Positions 5,972 to 13,547 of a DNA stretch of 20,281 nt are shown piece after piece. The stretch is from a virus. The notes beneath the pieces were generated by a model. It did not search any database. It worked only from the letters and a program-made list of their open reading frames with translations, and was not told the DNA's origin. The stretch covers positions 1-20,281 of the IMG/VR virus record IMGVR_UViG_3300010883_000681; one strand, given 5' to 3'. Position numbers and translations under genes: made by a program. The number at the start of each line of letters is the position of its first letter. The first letter of the stretch is position 1.

Positions 5972-8401
5972 ATGGTGACAGTAAGCAGTGACGGTAGCGC
6001 CTTTGAGCGCCAAATGGACCTTGAATTGGAGATGCGTGAAAGAGGCGCAATAAGAGACAAGAAAAAAGAAGAAAAGTCTGAAAATGCTGTTAATGAATCT
6101 TTAACAATGCATGGTAAAAAGCTACTTAAAGCAAGTATAGATAATTATATGTTGGAGTTGGATCTTTGGCTGAACAAAGTAAATTCAGGACAAAGACCTA
6201 TAGCTGCTAAGTTATTAGAACAATTAGATACTAAAACAATTGCAGTTATAGCTACAAAGAAAATCATTGATGGAATAACAAGTGTACGTAAATACACATC
6301 ACAAGCAATTGAGCTAGGCGGTAAAATAGAAGATGAGCTTTACTTTAGGGAATACGCTATTGCCCATCCTGCTTTATTTGATACTGTTGATAAAGATCTA
6401 AATAGTAGAAGTAGTCATTATGGGTATAGAAGAAGCAAGCATTTACAGTCATCTAAAAAAGTTGATTTTAAATGGGATTGGTGGGAAACTCGCGAAAAAC
6501 TATTAGTTGGAGAACAGCTATTATCTTTATTCATTAAAGCTACTAATCTATGTATGGTACAAAAAAACTGGAAACGCAATAGGTCGTTTTTTGTTATTGT
6601 GCCTACTGAGCAAACTTTAAAATGGATCAAAAACGTTAAAGATTTTAATGAATATTTGAATCCTGAATACATGCCTACATTAGTTAAGCCTAAACCTTGG
6701 GTTGCAGGTAAGACTAAAGGAGCAGGGTATTATCATATCAAAACTAAACCAATTCTTATGGTTAGTGGGCATAATATTACATCACATAGAAACTTCTTAG
6801 ATGAATTAGCTAATTATGATATGCCTGGAATTATTGATGGCATGAATGCTGTTCAAGATACTATGTACAAAGTTAATAAAAATTTATTACTAGTAGCTGA
6901 GACTGTTTTTAATAACGATGATAGAAATAGAGGTGGGCTTGTTACTAGCAGTCTTTTAGACTTACCTAATAAACCTCATGATATAAACACTAATAAAGAC
7001 AGTTTGTTGGCTTGGAAAGCTGAAGCTGTAACAGTTTATACTATTAATCAGAAACTTAAATCTAAACGATTAGCAACCGCTAAAACATTATGGATTGCTA
7101 ATAAATTTCAAAATGAGCATGAGATTGGATTTCCAGTACAATTAGATTTTAGATCAAGACTGTACTATATTCCACCGTACTTAAATCCTCAAGGAACGGA
7201 TCTTGCAAAATCATTGTTAAAATTTTCAAATGCTAAACCTATTGGAAAATCAGGATTTAGATGGTTGTGCATTCACTTAGCAAACATGTTTGGTAACGAT
7301 AAAATAACACTAGATGGTCGCGAACAGTGGGCATTAGATAACAAAGATGTAATTTTAAGCTGTAGCCAAGCGCCTTTTGAGAATCACTTTTGGGAAAATG
7401 CAGACAAACCATGGCAGTTTTTAGCTGCTTGCATGGAATTTGATAAAGTTAATGAATTTGGATTAGAGTACAAATCTAATTTGCCAGTTTCTATAGACGG
7501 AACATGCAATGGTTTACAACATTTCTCAGCTTTATTTACAGATGAAGTGGGGGGAGTTGCAACTAATCTTACTGATACTGAAGCTCCAAAAGATATCTAT
7601 CAATTAGTTTGCGATAAAGTAATTGAAGCGCTTAAAAAATCAGATAATCCTATTGCAAAACAATGGCTTGCATTTAAGATAGACAGGAAATGTACTAAAA
7701 GACCAGTGATGGTGCTACCGTACGGTGGAAACAGATGGACGTTTACTGAGTTTGTAGACGAATATGTTGAAGGGAGAATTACTAAAGGAGACAAATCGCC
7801 TTTTGGTAATAGGACTAAATCTAATATATTCCTAGCTACAATGATTGAAGACGCAATTAAAGATACTGTTATCAAAGCCACTGAAGCAATGCAATGGCTA
7901 CAACAGATTGCTAAATTAGTTTCAAAAGAAGCTAAACCTGTTCACTGGACAACACCATTAGGGTTTCCAGTAAGACAAGCATATTATGATCAAAAAGATT
8001 TAATAGTTAAAACAAAAATGATGGGTAGACTGCGCATAAAAAGCAGTACAGATAAAATCCATAAGCGCAAACAAACTTCTGGAATTTCTCCAAATTTTAT
8101 ACATGCGCTAGATGCTACATCAATGTTTTTAACTATGGATCATGCGCTTGCAGAAGGCATAACTGATTTTGCAATGGTGCATGATAGTTATTCTACTGTT
8201 GCCGCAGATGTAGATGCCTTAGGCAAGTGCACTCGGGAAGCATTTATACAACTATATACTGAAGTAGATCCGATTGAATTATTCGAAAGAGAAATTAAAG
8301 CGGTTATACCAGAAGAATCACACCACAAAATACCACCACGACCTTCTAAAGGTTCTCTAGATATGGAGAACATTAGAAACGCTAAGTATTTCTTTTGTTA
8401 G
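5972..8401 (+). CDS. T7-like single-subunit DNA-directed RNA polymerase, 809 aa
   Basis: Transcribes the phage middle and late genes from phage-specific promoters. By comparison with T7 RNA polymerase, the active site is intact: Asp509 in SIDGTCNGLQHFSA (T7 Asp537), Lys576/Arg577 and Tyr584 in KRPVMVLPYGG (T7 Lys631, Tyr639), and Asp738 in MVHDSY (T7 Asp812). DFRSRLYYI and NPQGTD match the T7 DWRGRVY/NPQGND region. At 809 aa it is shorter than T7 (883). The segment from GFPV (664-667) to SGISPNF, which includes the promoter-specificity loop, is about five residues shorter, so its promoter will differ from T7. The C-terminus ends YFFC in place of the T7 FAFA foot. ATG follows GGAG with a 7-base spacer. 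Regulation by the gp3.5-like protein at 9354 is likely. Confidence 0.97.
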   Translation: MVTVSSDGSAFERQMDLELEMRERGAIRDKKKEEKSENAVNESLTMHGKKLLKASIDNYMLELDLWLNKVNSGQRPIAAKLLEQLDTKTIAVIATKKIIDGITSVRKYTSQAIELGGKIEDELYFREYAIAHPALFDTVDKDLNSRSSHYGYRRSKHLQSSKKVDFKWDWWETREKLLVGEQLLSLFIKATNLCMVQKNWKRNRSFFVIVPTEQTLKWIKNVKDFNEYLNPEYMPTLVKPKPWVAGKTKGAGYYHIKTKPILMVSGHNITSHRNFLDELANYDMPGIIDGMNAVQDTMYKVNKNLLLVAETVFNNDDRNRGGLVTSSLLDLPNKPHDINTNKDSLLAWKAEAVTVYTINQKLKSKRLATAKTLWIANKFQNEHEIGFPVQLDFRSRLYYIPPYLNPQGTDLAKSLLKFSNAKPIGKSGFRWLCIHLANMFGNDKITLDGREQWALDNKDVILSCSQAPFENHFWENADKPWQFLAACMEFDKVNEFGLEYKSNLPVSIDGTCNGLQHFSALFTDEVGGVATNLTDTEAPKDIYQLVCDKVIEALKKSDNPIAKQWLAFKIDRKCTKRPVMVLPYGGNRWTFTEFVDEYVEGRITKGDKSPFGNRTKSNIFLATMIEDAIKDTVIKATEAMQWLQQIAKLVSKEAKPVHWTTPLGFPVRQAYYDQKDLIVKTKMMGRLRIKSSTDKIHKRKQTSGISPNFIHALDATSMFLTMDHALAEGITDFAMVHDSYSTVAADVDALGKCTREAFIQLYTEVDPIELFEREIKAVIPEESHHKIPPRPSKGSLDMENIRNAKYFFC

Positions 8402-8463
8402 AATTTTTTTTTCACAATTGATGCACCAACGCATATAATTCACATTGATAGGAGATATATATA

Positions 8464-9054
8464 ATGGCTAAATTTGTTAGAGTTACATCGCCTGTTGGAT
8501 CAGCTAGTTATCCTTGGTTATTGGACCCAGATACTAAATTCGACAAAGATGGAATCTACAGTTGTAATATTTATGTTGATAAAGGTGCTGCTAAAGATTT
8601 AGTAGCAAAAATTGACAAAGCATATGATGCAAATATTGCAGATACTAAAACTGTTACAGGTAAAGATAAAATTAAACCAGGCCCAAAACCTTATGAGCTT
8701 GGTGATGACAATAGATACTTATTTAAAATTAAGCAAAAAGCTAAAATAGGTGAATCATCTATAAGACCAACAATTGTTAATGCTAAAGGCAAACAGCTAA
8801 CTAACATTTCTGTTTATGGAGGCAGTGAAGTTAAAGTAGCAATGGATTTGGTACCTTACTTTGTAGCGACAACAGGTGCAGGTATTACTTTGAGATTGAT
8901 TGGAGTCCAAATACTAAAACTACAAGAAAAACCAATGCCAAGTCTGGATACATTGGGTTTTAAAGAAGAAGATGGCTACGATGGCGAGGATGCCGAAGTA
9001 CAACAACCTAAGGATAAAGTTGAAAAGAGCGAAGCGTCAGACGACTTTATTTAG
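8464..9054 (+). CDS. T7 gp2.5-like single-stranded DNA-binding protein, 196 aa
   Basis: Coats ssDNA at the replication fork and contacts polymerase and helicase. The start MAKFVRVTSPVGSASYPWL, the LKPYELGDDNR-type region around 75-85, the GGSEVKVAMDLVPY stretch (about 119-132) and an acidic tail match the layout of T7 gp2.5 (232 aa). The tail ends SEASDDFI, with the aromatic-acidic end typical of these proteins, although one Ile follows the Phe. AGGAG at 8450-8454 supports the ATG. The next gene starts inside its 3' end, an 83-base overlap. It is the first gene after the RNA polymerase, the conserved place for this gene. Confidence 0.9.
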   Translation: MAKFVRVTSPVGSASYPWLLDPDTKFDKDGIYSCNIYVDKGAAKDLVAKIDKAYDANIADTKTVTGKDKIKPGPKPYELGDDNRYLFKIKQKAKIGESSIRPTIVNAKGKQLTNISVYGGSEVKVAMDLVPYFVATTGAGITLRLIGVQILKLQEKPMPSLDTLGFKEEDGYDGEDAEVQQPKDKVEKSEASDDFI

Positions 9055-9436
9055 AAGCGGTTTAGAAGAACGCCTAGCAGACCAATTAACATCGCTAGGT
9101 GTTTCTTATGAGTATGAAACACTTGTTGTTAAATACGTTAGACCAGAAAAAACTCATAGGTATACACCAGACTTTATATTATCTAATGGGATTATTATTG
9201 AAGGCAAAGGCCGATTCCTGACTAAAGATCGGCAGAAACATATATTAGTTAAACAACAAAACCCTGATCTTGATATTCGATTTGTATTTTCAAATCCAAA
9301 GCAACGCATCAGCAAGATAAGCAAAACTACTTACGCCAAATGGTGTATAACAAATGGATTTTTATATGCAAAACAAGCGATCCCTAAAGAATGGCTTAAA
9401 GAAAGTCGGATTAAGAAAAAGAAAACAAACAAATAA
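8972..9436 (+). CDS. T7 gp3-like endonuclease I (Holliday junction resolvase), 154 aa
   Basis: Cleaves branched DNA and helps break down host DNA and resolve replication intermediates. The catalytic residues of T7 endonuclease I are all present with a constant offset: Glu32 (RSGLEER; T7 Glu20), Asp67 (YTPDF; T7 Asp55), Glu77 and Lys79 (IIEGKGRF; T7 Glu65, Lys67). HYTPDF-, LDIRFVFSN- and IPKEWLKE-like stretches also match the family. The gene overlaps the SSB gene by 83 bases. Three in-frame ATGs (8972, 8981, 8990) are possible; the third gives 148 aa, nearest to the 149 aa of T7, but its GAGG is too close, so the start is unsettled. The C-terminus is very basic. Confidence 0.93.
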   Translation: MATMARMPKYNNLRIKLKRAKRQTTLFRSGLEERLADQLTSLGVSYEYETLVVKYVRPEKTHRYTPDFILSNGIIIEGKGRFLTKDRQKHILVKQQNPDLDIRFVFSNPKQRISKISKTTYAKWCITNGFLYAKQAIPKEWLKESRIKKKKTNK

Positions 9437-9755
9437 AATAATTATTGATTGTACTAATACACCTGATTATTTAGACGTAACTCTAAAACAATTAGATAAG
9501 CAGCATAGACAAGAAGGCGTATTAGGATTAAAAACTCATTACATTATAACCCTTGATGGCAAGGTTCAGACAGGAAGAGAATTAAATTCTGTTGGATATA
9601 AAATTCCGCCTGATGCTGTCAGCATACTATTAGTAGGCGCATCAAATTTTAATTTACACCAATTAACATCTTTAAGAAATTTAGTACAAGAACTTAAAGC
9701 ACTTTATGGAGCTCTTGTGGTAACAAATAAAACCACAACTGAAATAAAAATATGA
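9354..9755 (+). CDS. Degenerate T7 lysozyme (gp3.5)-like protein, probably non-enzymatic
   Basis: From about residue 29 the sequence follows T7 gp3.5, an N-acetylmuramoyl-L-alanine amidase that also inhibits T7 RNA polymerase. Matches include IIIDCTNT (T7 IFVHCSAT), KQHRQEG, HYIITLDGKVQTGRE and ILLVGAS, then LTSLRNLVQELKALYGA. The zinc ligands are missing: T7 His17 aligns with Asp32, the His122 position reads TNK, and the protein ends before Cys130. T7 Tyr46 aligns with Thr61. The protein cannot bind zinc in the usual way and should not cut peptidoglycan. Its retained fold suggests it serves as an RNA polymerase regulator (inference). The start is uncertain: only ATG 9354 and 9366 are available, both inside the endonuclease gene and without a clear ribosome binding site, while homology begins near 9438. 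Confidence 0.75.
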   Translation: MDFYMQNKRSLKNGLKKVGLRKRKQTNKIIIDCTNTPDYLDVTLKQLDKQHRQEGVLGLKTHYIITLDGKVQTGRELNSVGYKIPPDAVSILLVGASNFNLHQLTSLRNLVQELKALYGALVVTNKTTTEIKI

Positions 9756-10099
9756 TAGAAGAAGTACAAACATTTTTAACTAAATTTGGATTGTCTTATA
9801 AAGGCTCTCCACAAAGTTTACATGCAACTATTAAAGCTGATCGCATAAAACATATGCGTGAAGAAATATCTGAATATTCTTATGCAAAAAATAAAGAAGA
9901 AGAGCTTGATGCAATTATAGATATTATTTATTTAGCAATTGGTACTGGGCTTATGCAAGGTTTTGATATTGAAGAAGCATTTAAAAGAGTGCACCAAGCA
10001 AACATGAAAAGAATTAAAAACCCAGTTATTACAGACAAAGGTGGGATATTTAAACCTAAAGGGTGGCAAGCACCTAATTTAAAGGACTTAGTAGAATGA
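9752..10099 (+). CDS. MazG-like nucleotide pyrophosphohydrolase, 115 aa
   Basis: All-alpha NTP pyrophosphatase (MazG / PRA-PH-like superfamily), which converts an NTP or dNTP to the monophosphate plus pyrophosphate using Mg2+. The EExxE motif is at Glu37, Glu38, Glu41, followed by the second acidic helix with Glu50/Asp53/Asp57 (EELDAIIDIIY). The C-terminal part (HQANMKRIKN, then KPKGWQAP) is typical of small phage members. It overlaps the gp3.5-like gene by four bases and the next gene by four. The substrate cannot be read from sequence. Given the neighbours, dCTP is an attractive substrate, because T4 uses a member of the same superfamily (gp56) to turn dCTP into dCMP for hydroxymethylation. 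Confidence 0.85.
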   Translation: MIEEVQTFLTKFGLSYKGSPQSLHATIKADRIKHMREEISEYSYAKNKEEELDAIIDIIYLAIGTGLMQGFDIEEAFKRVHQANMKRIKNPVITDKGGIFKPKGWQAPNLKDLVE

Positions 10100-10584
10100 T
10101 TATTATATTAGAGGGACCAGATTGTGCTGGTAAAACAACATTAGCTGAAAAATTTAAAAAAGAATTAGGTATTAATGCAAAATATATTCACTTAAATTCA
10201 GAAGCAGTTGAGTCTGATTATACTTGTGTATTAGATCCTAACAAACATGTTGGAACAAAGCACAGGATTATAGATAGGCATTGGCCAAGCGAAGTAGTTT
10301 ATGGTCATGTGTTTAGAAATGGACCTAGAATTAATGTAGATCGCATAGTTAGTTACGCGCAAACGCAAAAAGCTATTTATATATTATGCTTACCACCTAA
10401 AAAAGAAGTATCTAAAAACTTTCATAAAAGAATTGAAAAAGAGCAATACAATACTGTTTCAAAAGTTTACGACTTTTATAAAACGCTTATAAGTACATAT
10501 TCTGAATTTATCAAATATGATTATACCAAAGATACATTTGAAGAGATTTTTAAAAAAGTTAAAGCAAAAGATCATGTCAATTAA
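10096..10584 (+). CDS. P-loop deoxynucleoside monophosphate kinase-like protein, 162 aa
   Basis: Predicted to phosphorylate a (deoxy)nucleotide with ATP. Walker A is at residues 7-14 (GPDCAGKT), directly at the N-terminus, and an IDRHWPSEVVYG motif near residues 54-65 is the DR-x-x-x-SE type seen in thymidylate-kinase-like phage enzymes. A later IEKEQY stretch may form part of the lid. At 162 aa it is shorter than cellular thymidylate kinases (about 210). Its start overlaps the previous stop (ATGA), and its 3' end overlaps the synthase-like gene by 11 bases. In this neighbourhood it may act on dTMP, dCMP or a modified dCMP, as T4 gp1 does for hydroxymethyl-dCMP; substrate is inferred. Confidence 0.8.
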   Translation: MIIILEGPDCAGKTTLAEKFKKELGINAKYIHLNSEAVESDYTCVLDPNKHVGTKHRIIDRHWPSEVVYGHVFRNGPRINVDRIVSYAQTQKAIYILCLPPKKEVSKNFHKRIEKEQYNTVSKVYDFYKTLISTYSEFIKYDYTKDTFEEIFKKVKAKDHVN

Positions 10585-11332
10585 TCATTTTGAATACGAT
10601 TATAGAAAGCTATTAACTAATATAATTACAAATGGGCAAAGTTTATCTAATAGAACTGGTGTTAATACTCAAGCTATATTTAATCATGTAATGGATATTG
10701 ATATTAATAATGGCTTTCCTATTATTACTGGTAAAAAAATCTTTTTTGATAAAGCATACTGGGAATATAAATGGATGCAAATGGGCAAGACTAATATTAA
10801 TTTCTTAAATAAGCATAATATTAGATGGTGGGATAAGTATGCTGATGACAAAGGCGAACTTGATAAAACGTATGGTTATCAGCTTAGAAATTTTAATGGC
10901 GAAATAGATCAACTACAGTTTGTTATTAAAGAATTAAAAAAGAATAGTCGTCGTGCACATATAACTTTATGGAACCCGTCTGACTTAGATGCTGTTGTAT
11001 TGCCATGCTGTTATACAGGATTTACTTTTGTAAGAATTAAAGACCAATTAAATATGTCTATGCAGTTTAGAAGCTCAGATGTATTTCTTGGGTTGCCATA
11101 TGATGTCATAGTTGGTTCATTATTTTTATATGAAATAGCTGCAAAAACAAATTTAAAACCTAATAAATTAAGTTTAGTTTTAGCTAATGCTCATATTTAT
11201 GAAAATCATAACAAGGCAGTTGAAGAATATTTAAGCAGACCAATCTATAAGCTACCTGAATACAAATATCCTAATATTTTAAATAATTATATTAGTGATG
11301 AATTAATTAAAGCAGAACTAAACGGAGTATAA
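10574..11332 (+). CDS. Thymidylate-synthase-family enzyme, predicted dCMP hydroxymethylase
   Basis: ThyA-fold enzyme of 252 aa that would transfer a one-carbon unit from methylene-tetrahydrofolate to C5 of a pyrimidine nucleotide. From residue ~120 it aligns without gaps to E. coli ThyA numbering: Arg126/Arg127, catalytic Cys146 (LPCCY), Arg166, Asp169, His207 and Tyr209; Arg27 and Glu64 match ThyA Arg21 and Glu58. The key change is Asp177 (LGLPYDV) where ThyA has Asn177 (LGLPFNI). That Asn selects dUMP; Asp is found in dCMP hydroxymethylases (T4 gp42 Asp179), and the equivalent mutation in L. casei TS shifts the enzyme to dCMP. His147 is also replaced (Tyr). A frame-extending ATG at 10517 lies inside the kinase gene and adds residues outside the family, so 10574 is used. 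A dCMP methylase activity is the main alternative. Confidence 0.85.
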   Translation: MSINHFEYDYRKLLTNIITNGQSLSNRTGVNTQAIFNHVMDIDINNGFPIITGKKIFFDKAYWEYKWMQMGKTNINFLNKHNIRWWDKYADDKGELDKTYGYQLRNFNGEIDQLQFVIKELKKNSRRAHITLWNPSDLDAVVLPCCYTGFTFVRIKDQLNMSMQFRSSDVFLGLPYDVIVGSLFLYEIAAKTNLKPNKLSLVLANAHIYENHNKAVEEYLSRPIYKLPEYKYPNILNNYISDELIKAELNGV

Positions 11333-11776
11333 ATGAAAAGTAGAATAAATATAACAACATATTTTTTAAGATTAGCAAGCATAGTGGCGTTAAGAAGCAC
11401 ATGTGAAAGACGACAAGTTGGTTGCGTATTAGTTGATAAGTACAAGCATATTATTGGTACAGGTTATAACGGTGTTGCGTCAGGGCAACCTCACTGTATA
11501 GAAAGTAAATGTCCTGGAGCTTCATACCCAAGCGGTAAAGGATTAGAAAAATGTGAAGCTATACATGCTGAACAAAATGCAATCTTACAATGCAAAGATG
11601 TTAATGCAATTGTTACATGCTATGTAACTGTAGCTCCTTGCATTACTTGCACAAAACTTTTAATGAATACTAGTTGTAAAGAAATAGTATTTTTAGAAGA
11701 GTACCCAAATTCAGGTAAAAAATTATGGGACAAATATTGGTATAAGTATAACGATATATCAGGAACATTTAAGTGA
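11333..11776 (+). CDS. dCMP deaminase, 147 aa
   Basis: Zinc-dependent deoxycytidylate deaminase that converts dCMP to dUMP, the precursor of dTMP. The zinc site is complete: His78 and the proton-shuttle Glu80 (HAEQNAI) with Cys103 and Cys106 (PCITC). The insert before it (HCIESKCPGAS...LEKCEAIHAE) holds additional Cys residues, as in T4 and eukaryotic dCMP deaminases, which bind a second zinc. Length is normal for the family. It starts one base after the synthase-like gene, with GGAG at 11324-11327, and its stop overlaps the GTG start of the primase-helicase. Together with the neighbouring synthase-like enzyme it would partition dCMP between dUMP and a C5-modified dCMP, if the Asp177 prediction is right. 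Confidence 0.92.
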   Translation: MKSRINITTYFLRLASIVALRSTCERRQVGCVLVDKYKHIIGTGYNGVASGQPHCIESKCPGASYPSGKGLEKCEAIHAEQNAILQCKDVNAIVTCYVTVAPCITCTKLLMNTSCKEIVFLEEYPNSGKKLWDKYWYKYNDISGTFK

Positions 11777-13341
11777 TTGAAGAAAACGATAGTGAATTTA
11801 TTGGGCATGAAGCGTGCCCGCAATGTGGAAGTAAAGATAATTTAGCTCGCTATTCGGATGGTCATGCGTATTGCTTTGGCTGTGAGTATAGAGAAAAAAG
11901 TGAACAAGGAGATAAAGTGGTGGCACAAACAAAAACAAATATACAACTTACTGATATTGAATGCAGAGCGTTAGATGGTAGATCTATTAAGTTAGACACT
12001 TGCAAACGATACGGGTATAAAATTGGAAAGTATAAAGGCGAAGATGTACATATTGCAACTTACGATAACAATATACATAAATTAAGATTTAGAGATAAAC
12101 GCTTTTCATGGATAGGAGATGCTAAAGCTGTTGGCTTATTTGGAGAACAGTTATTTAGAAATCAAGGCAAACGCATAACTATAACTGAAGGCGAGATTGA
12201 TTGCTTATCAGTTAGTCAAGTGTATGGAAACCAGTGGCCAGTTGTTTCACTAAAAAATGGAGCAGCTGCAGCAGTCAAAGATGTTTCAAAATCATTAGAA
12301 TTTTTACAAGGATTTGATGAAATTATTATATGCTTTGATCAAGATGAACCAGGTCAAAAAGCAGCTATTCAAGTAGCAGAATTATTCCAACCTGGTAAAG
12401 CCAAAATAGCTAGATTGCCGATGAAAGATCCTAATGAGATGCTTAAGAGCGGCAAAACTAAAGAATTATTAAATTGTTTATGGGATGCTAAGTCTTACAG
12501 ACCAGACGGTATTGTTGATGCATTTGATTTATTAGACGAAGTTTGCAACAAACCAAAAGTAGATTCTATATCATATCCATTCAAATCAATTAATATTAAA
12601 ACTCACGGTTTAAGAAAAGGAGAACTATTAACTATTTGCGCTGGAACTGGTATGGGTAAATCTCAATTTTGTAGGGAGATAGCATATCATTTAATACAAA
12701 AAGATAAAAAGATTGGTTACATAGCACTTGAAGAAAACTTAAGAAAAAGCGCTGAAAGTTTGGTTAGCTTAGATATTAATGCACCACTTCATATTGCTAC
12801 GGATATTAATAAAGAGCAGGTAACAAAAAGTTTTAATAAACTATTTAAAAACGGTAATGTTCATTTTTATAATCATTTTGGTTCTTTAGAATTTAGCAAT
12901 CTTATTGGCAAAGTTAGATACTTAACTAAAGCGCTTAAGTGCGAATATATAATATTAGATCATATATCTATTGTTGTATCTGGTTTAGATACTGGAGACG
13001 AACGCAGAGCAATTGACAATGTCATGACTGGATTAAGAAGCCTTGTTGAAGAAACAGGTGTTGGGCTTATATTAGTTTCACATTTAAGAAGATCTGCAAA
13101 TGAACGAGGTCACGAAGAAGGTGGACAAACTTCATTATCACATCTTAGAGGATCTGCAGGCATAGCTCAATTATCAGATATGGTAATAGGTTTAGAGCGC
13201 AATCAACAATCAGCTGATGAATCAAATCAAACAGTTGTTAGAATTTTAAAGAATAGGTTTTCAGGCGAGACTGGTGTTGCTTGTAAAATATCTTACGATC
13301 CTGTAACTGGCAGACTCTCTGAGTTGCACAGTGAATTGTGA
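11773..13341 (+). CDS. T7 gp4-like bifunctional primase-helicase, 522 aa
   Basis: Makes RNA primers and unwinds DNA 5' to 3' as a hexameric ring. Order of domains: zinc ribbon with Cys15, Cys18, Cys34, Cys37; TOPRIM primase core with Glu139 (TEGEID) and Asp189/Asp191 (CFDQDEPG); a linker; and a RecA-like DnaB-type helicase. The helicase has Walker A at 290-297 (AGTGMGKS), the catalytic Glu region IALEEN near 317-322, Walker B Asp396 (IILDH), motif VSHLRR (435-440) and a likely arginine finger near Arg495 (KNRFSG). T7 gp4 is 566 aa; here the C-terminus ends SELHSEL and lacks the long acidic tail with terminal Phe that T7 uses to bind polymerase. The start is GTG at 11773, overlapping the previous TGA. 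Confidence 0.96.
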   Translation: MIEENDSEFIGHEACPQCGSKDNLARYSDGHAYCFGCEYREKSEQGDKVVAQTKTNIQLTDIECRALDGRSIKLDTCKRYGYKIGKYKGEDVHIATYDNNIHKLRFRDKRFSWIGDAKAVGLFGEQLFRNQGKRITITEGEIDCLSVSQVYGNQWPVVSLKNGAAAAVKDVSKSLEFLQGFDEIIICFDQDEPGQKAAIQVAELFQPGKAKIARLPMKDPNEMLKSGKTKELLNCLWDAKSYRPDGIVDAFDLLDEVCNKPKVDSISYPFKSINIKTHGLRKGELLTICAGTGMGKSQFCREIAYHLIQKDKKIGYIALEENLRKSAESLVSLDINAPLHIATDINKEQVTKSFNKLFKNGNVHFYNHFGSLEFSNLIGKVRYLTKALKCEYIILDHISIVVSGLDTGDERRAIDNVMTGLRSLVEETGVGLILVSHLRRSANERGHEEGGQTSLSHLRGSAGIAQLSDMVIGLERNQQSADESNQTVVRILKNRFSGETGVACKISYDPVTGRLSELHSEL

Positions 13342-13540
13342 TAGAGAATTTAAAACTGAGTTTGACTATTTAGCTCATGTTGTACGCGTAGCTTTAATAC
13401 AAATTGAATCGGGTAGACAGGAAATAGTAATAAACGTACATAGGTACGAAGACATGGAATTAATTGCAGAAGTGCTTTCTGTAGATTTAAATGAATCAGA
13501 AATTGCAGGAATTTATTTTAAAATAAACACAGTTAATTAG
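13331..13540 (+). CDS. Hypothetical protein, 69 aa
   Basis: Short acidic protein between primase-helicase and DNA polymerase. GTG start at 13331 lies within the end of the helicase gene (11-base overlap). Two amphipathic stretches are visible (YLAHVVRVALIQIESG and MELIAEVLSVDLNESE). The second could be a helix-turn-helix-like or small alpha/beta element, but I do not recognise a family. The AGGAG that serves DNA polymerase begins at its stop codon. T7 also has several tiny genes (4.3-4.7) at this place. Confidence 0.6.
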   Translation: MNCDREFKTEFDYLAHVVRVALIQIESGRQEIVINVHRYEDMELIAEVLSVDLNESEIAGIYFKINTVN

Positions 13541-13547
13541 GAGAACT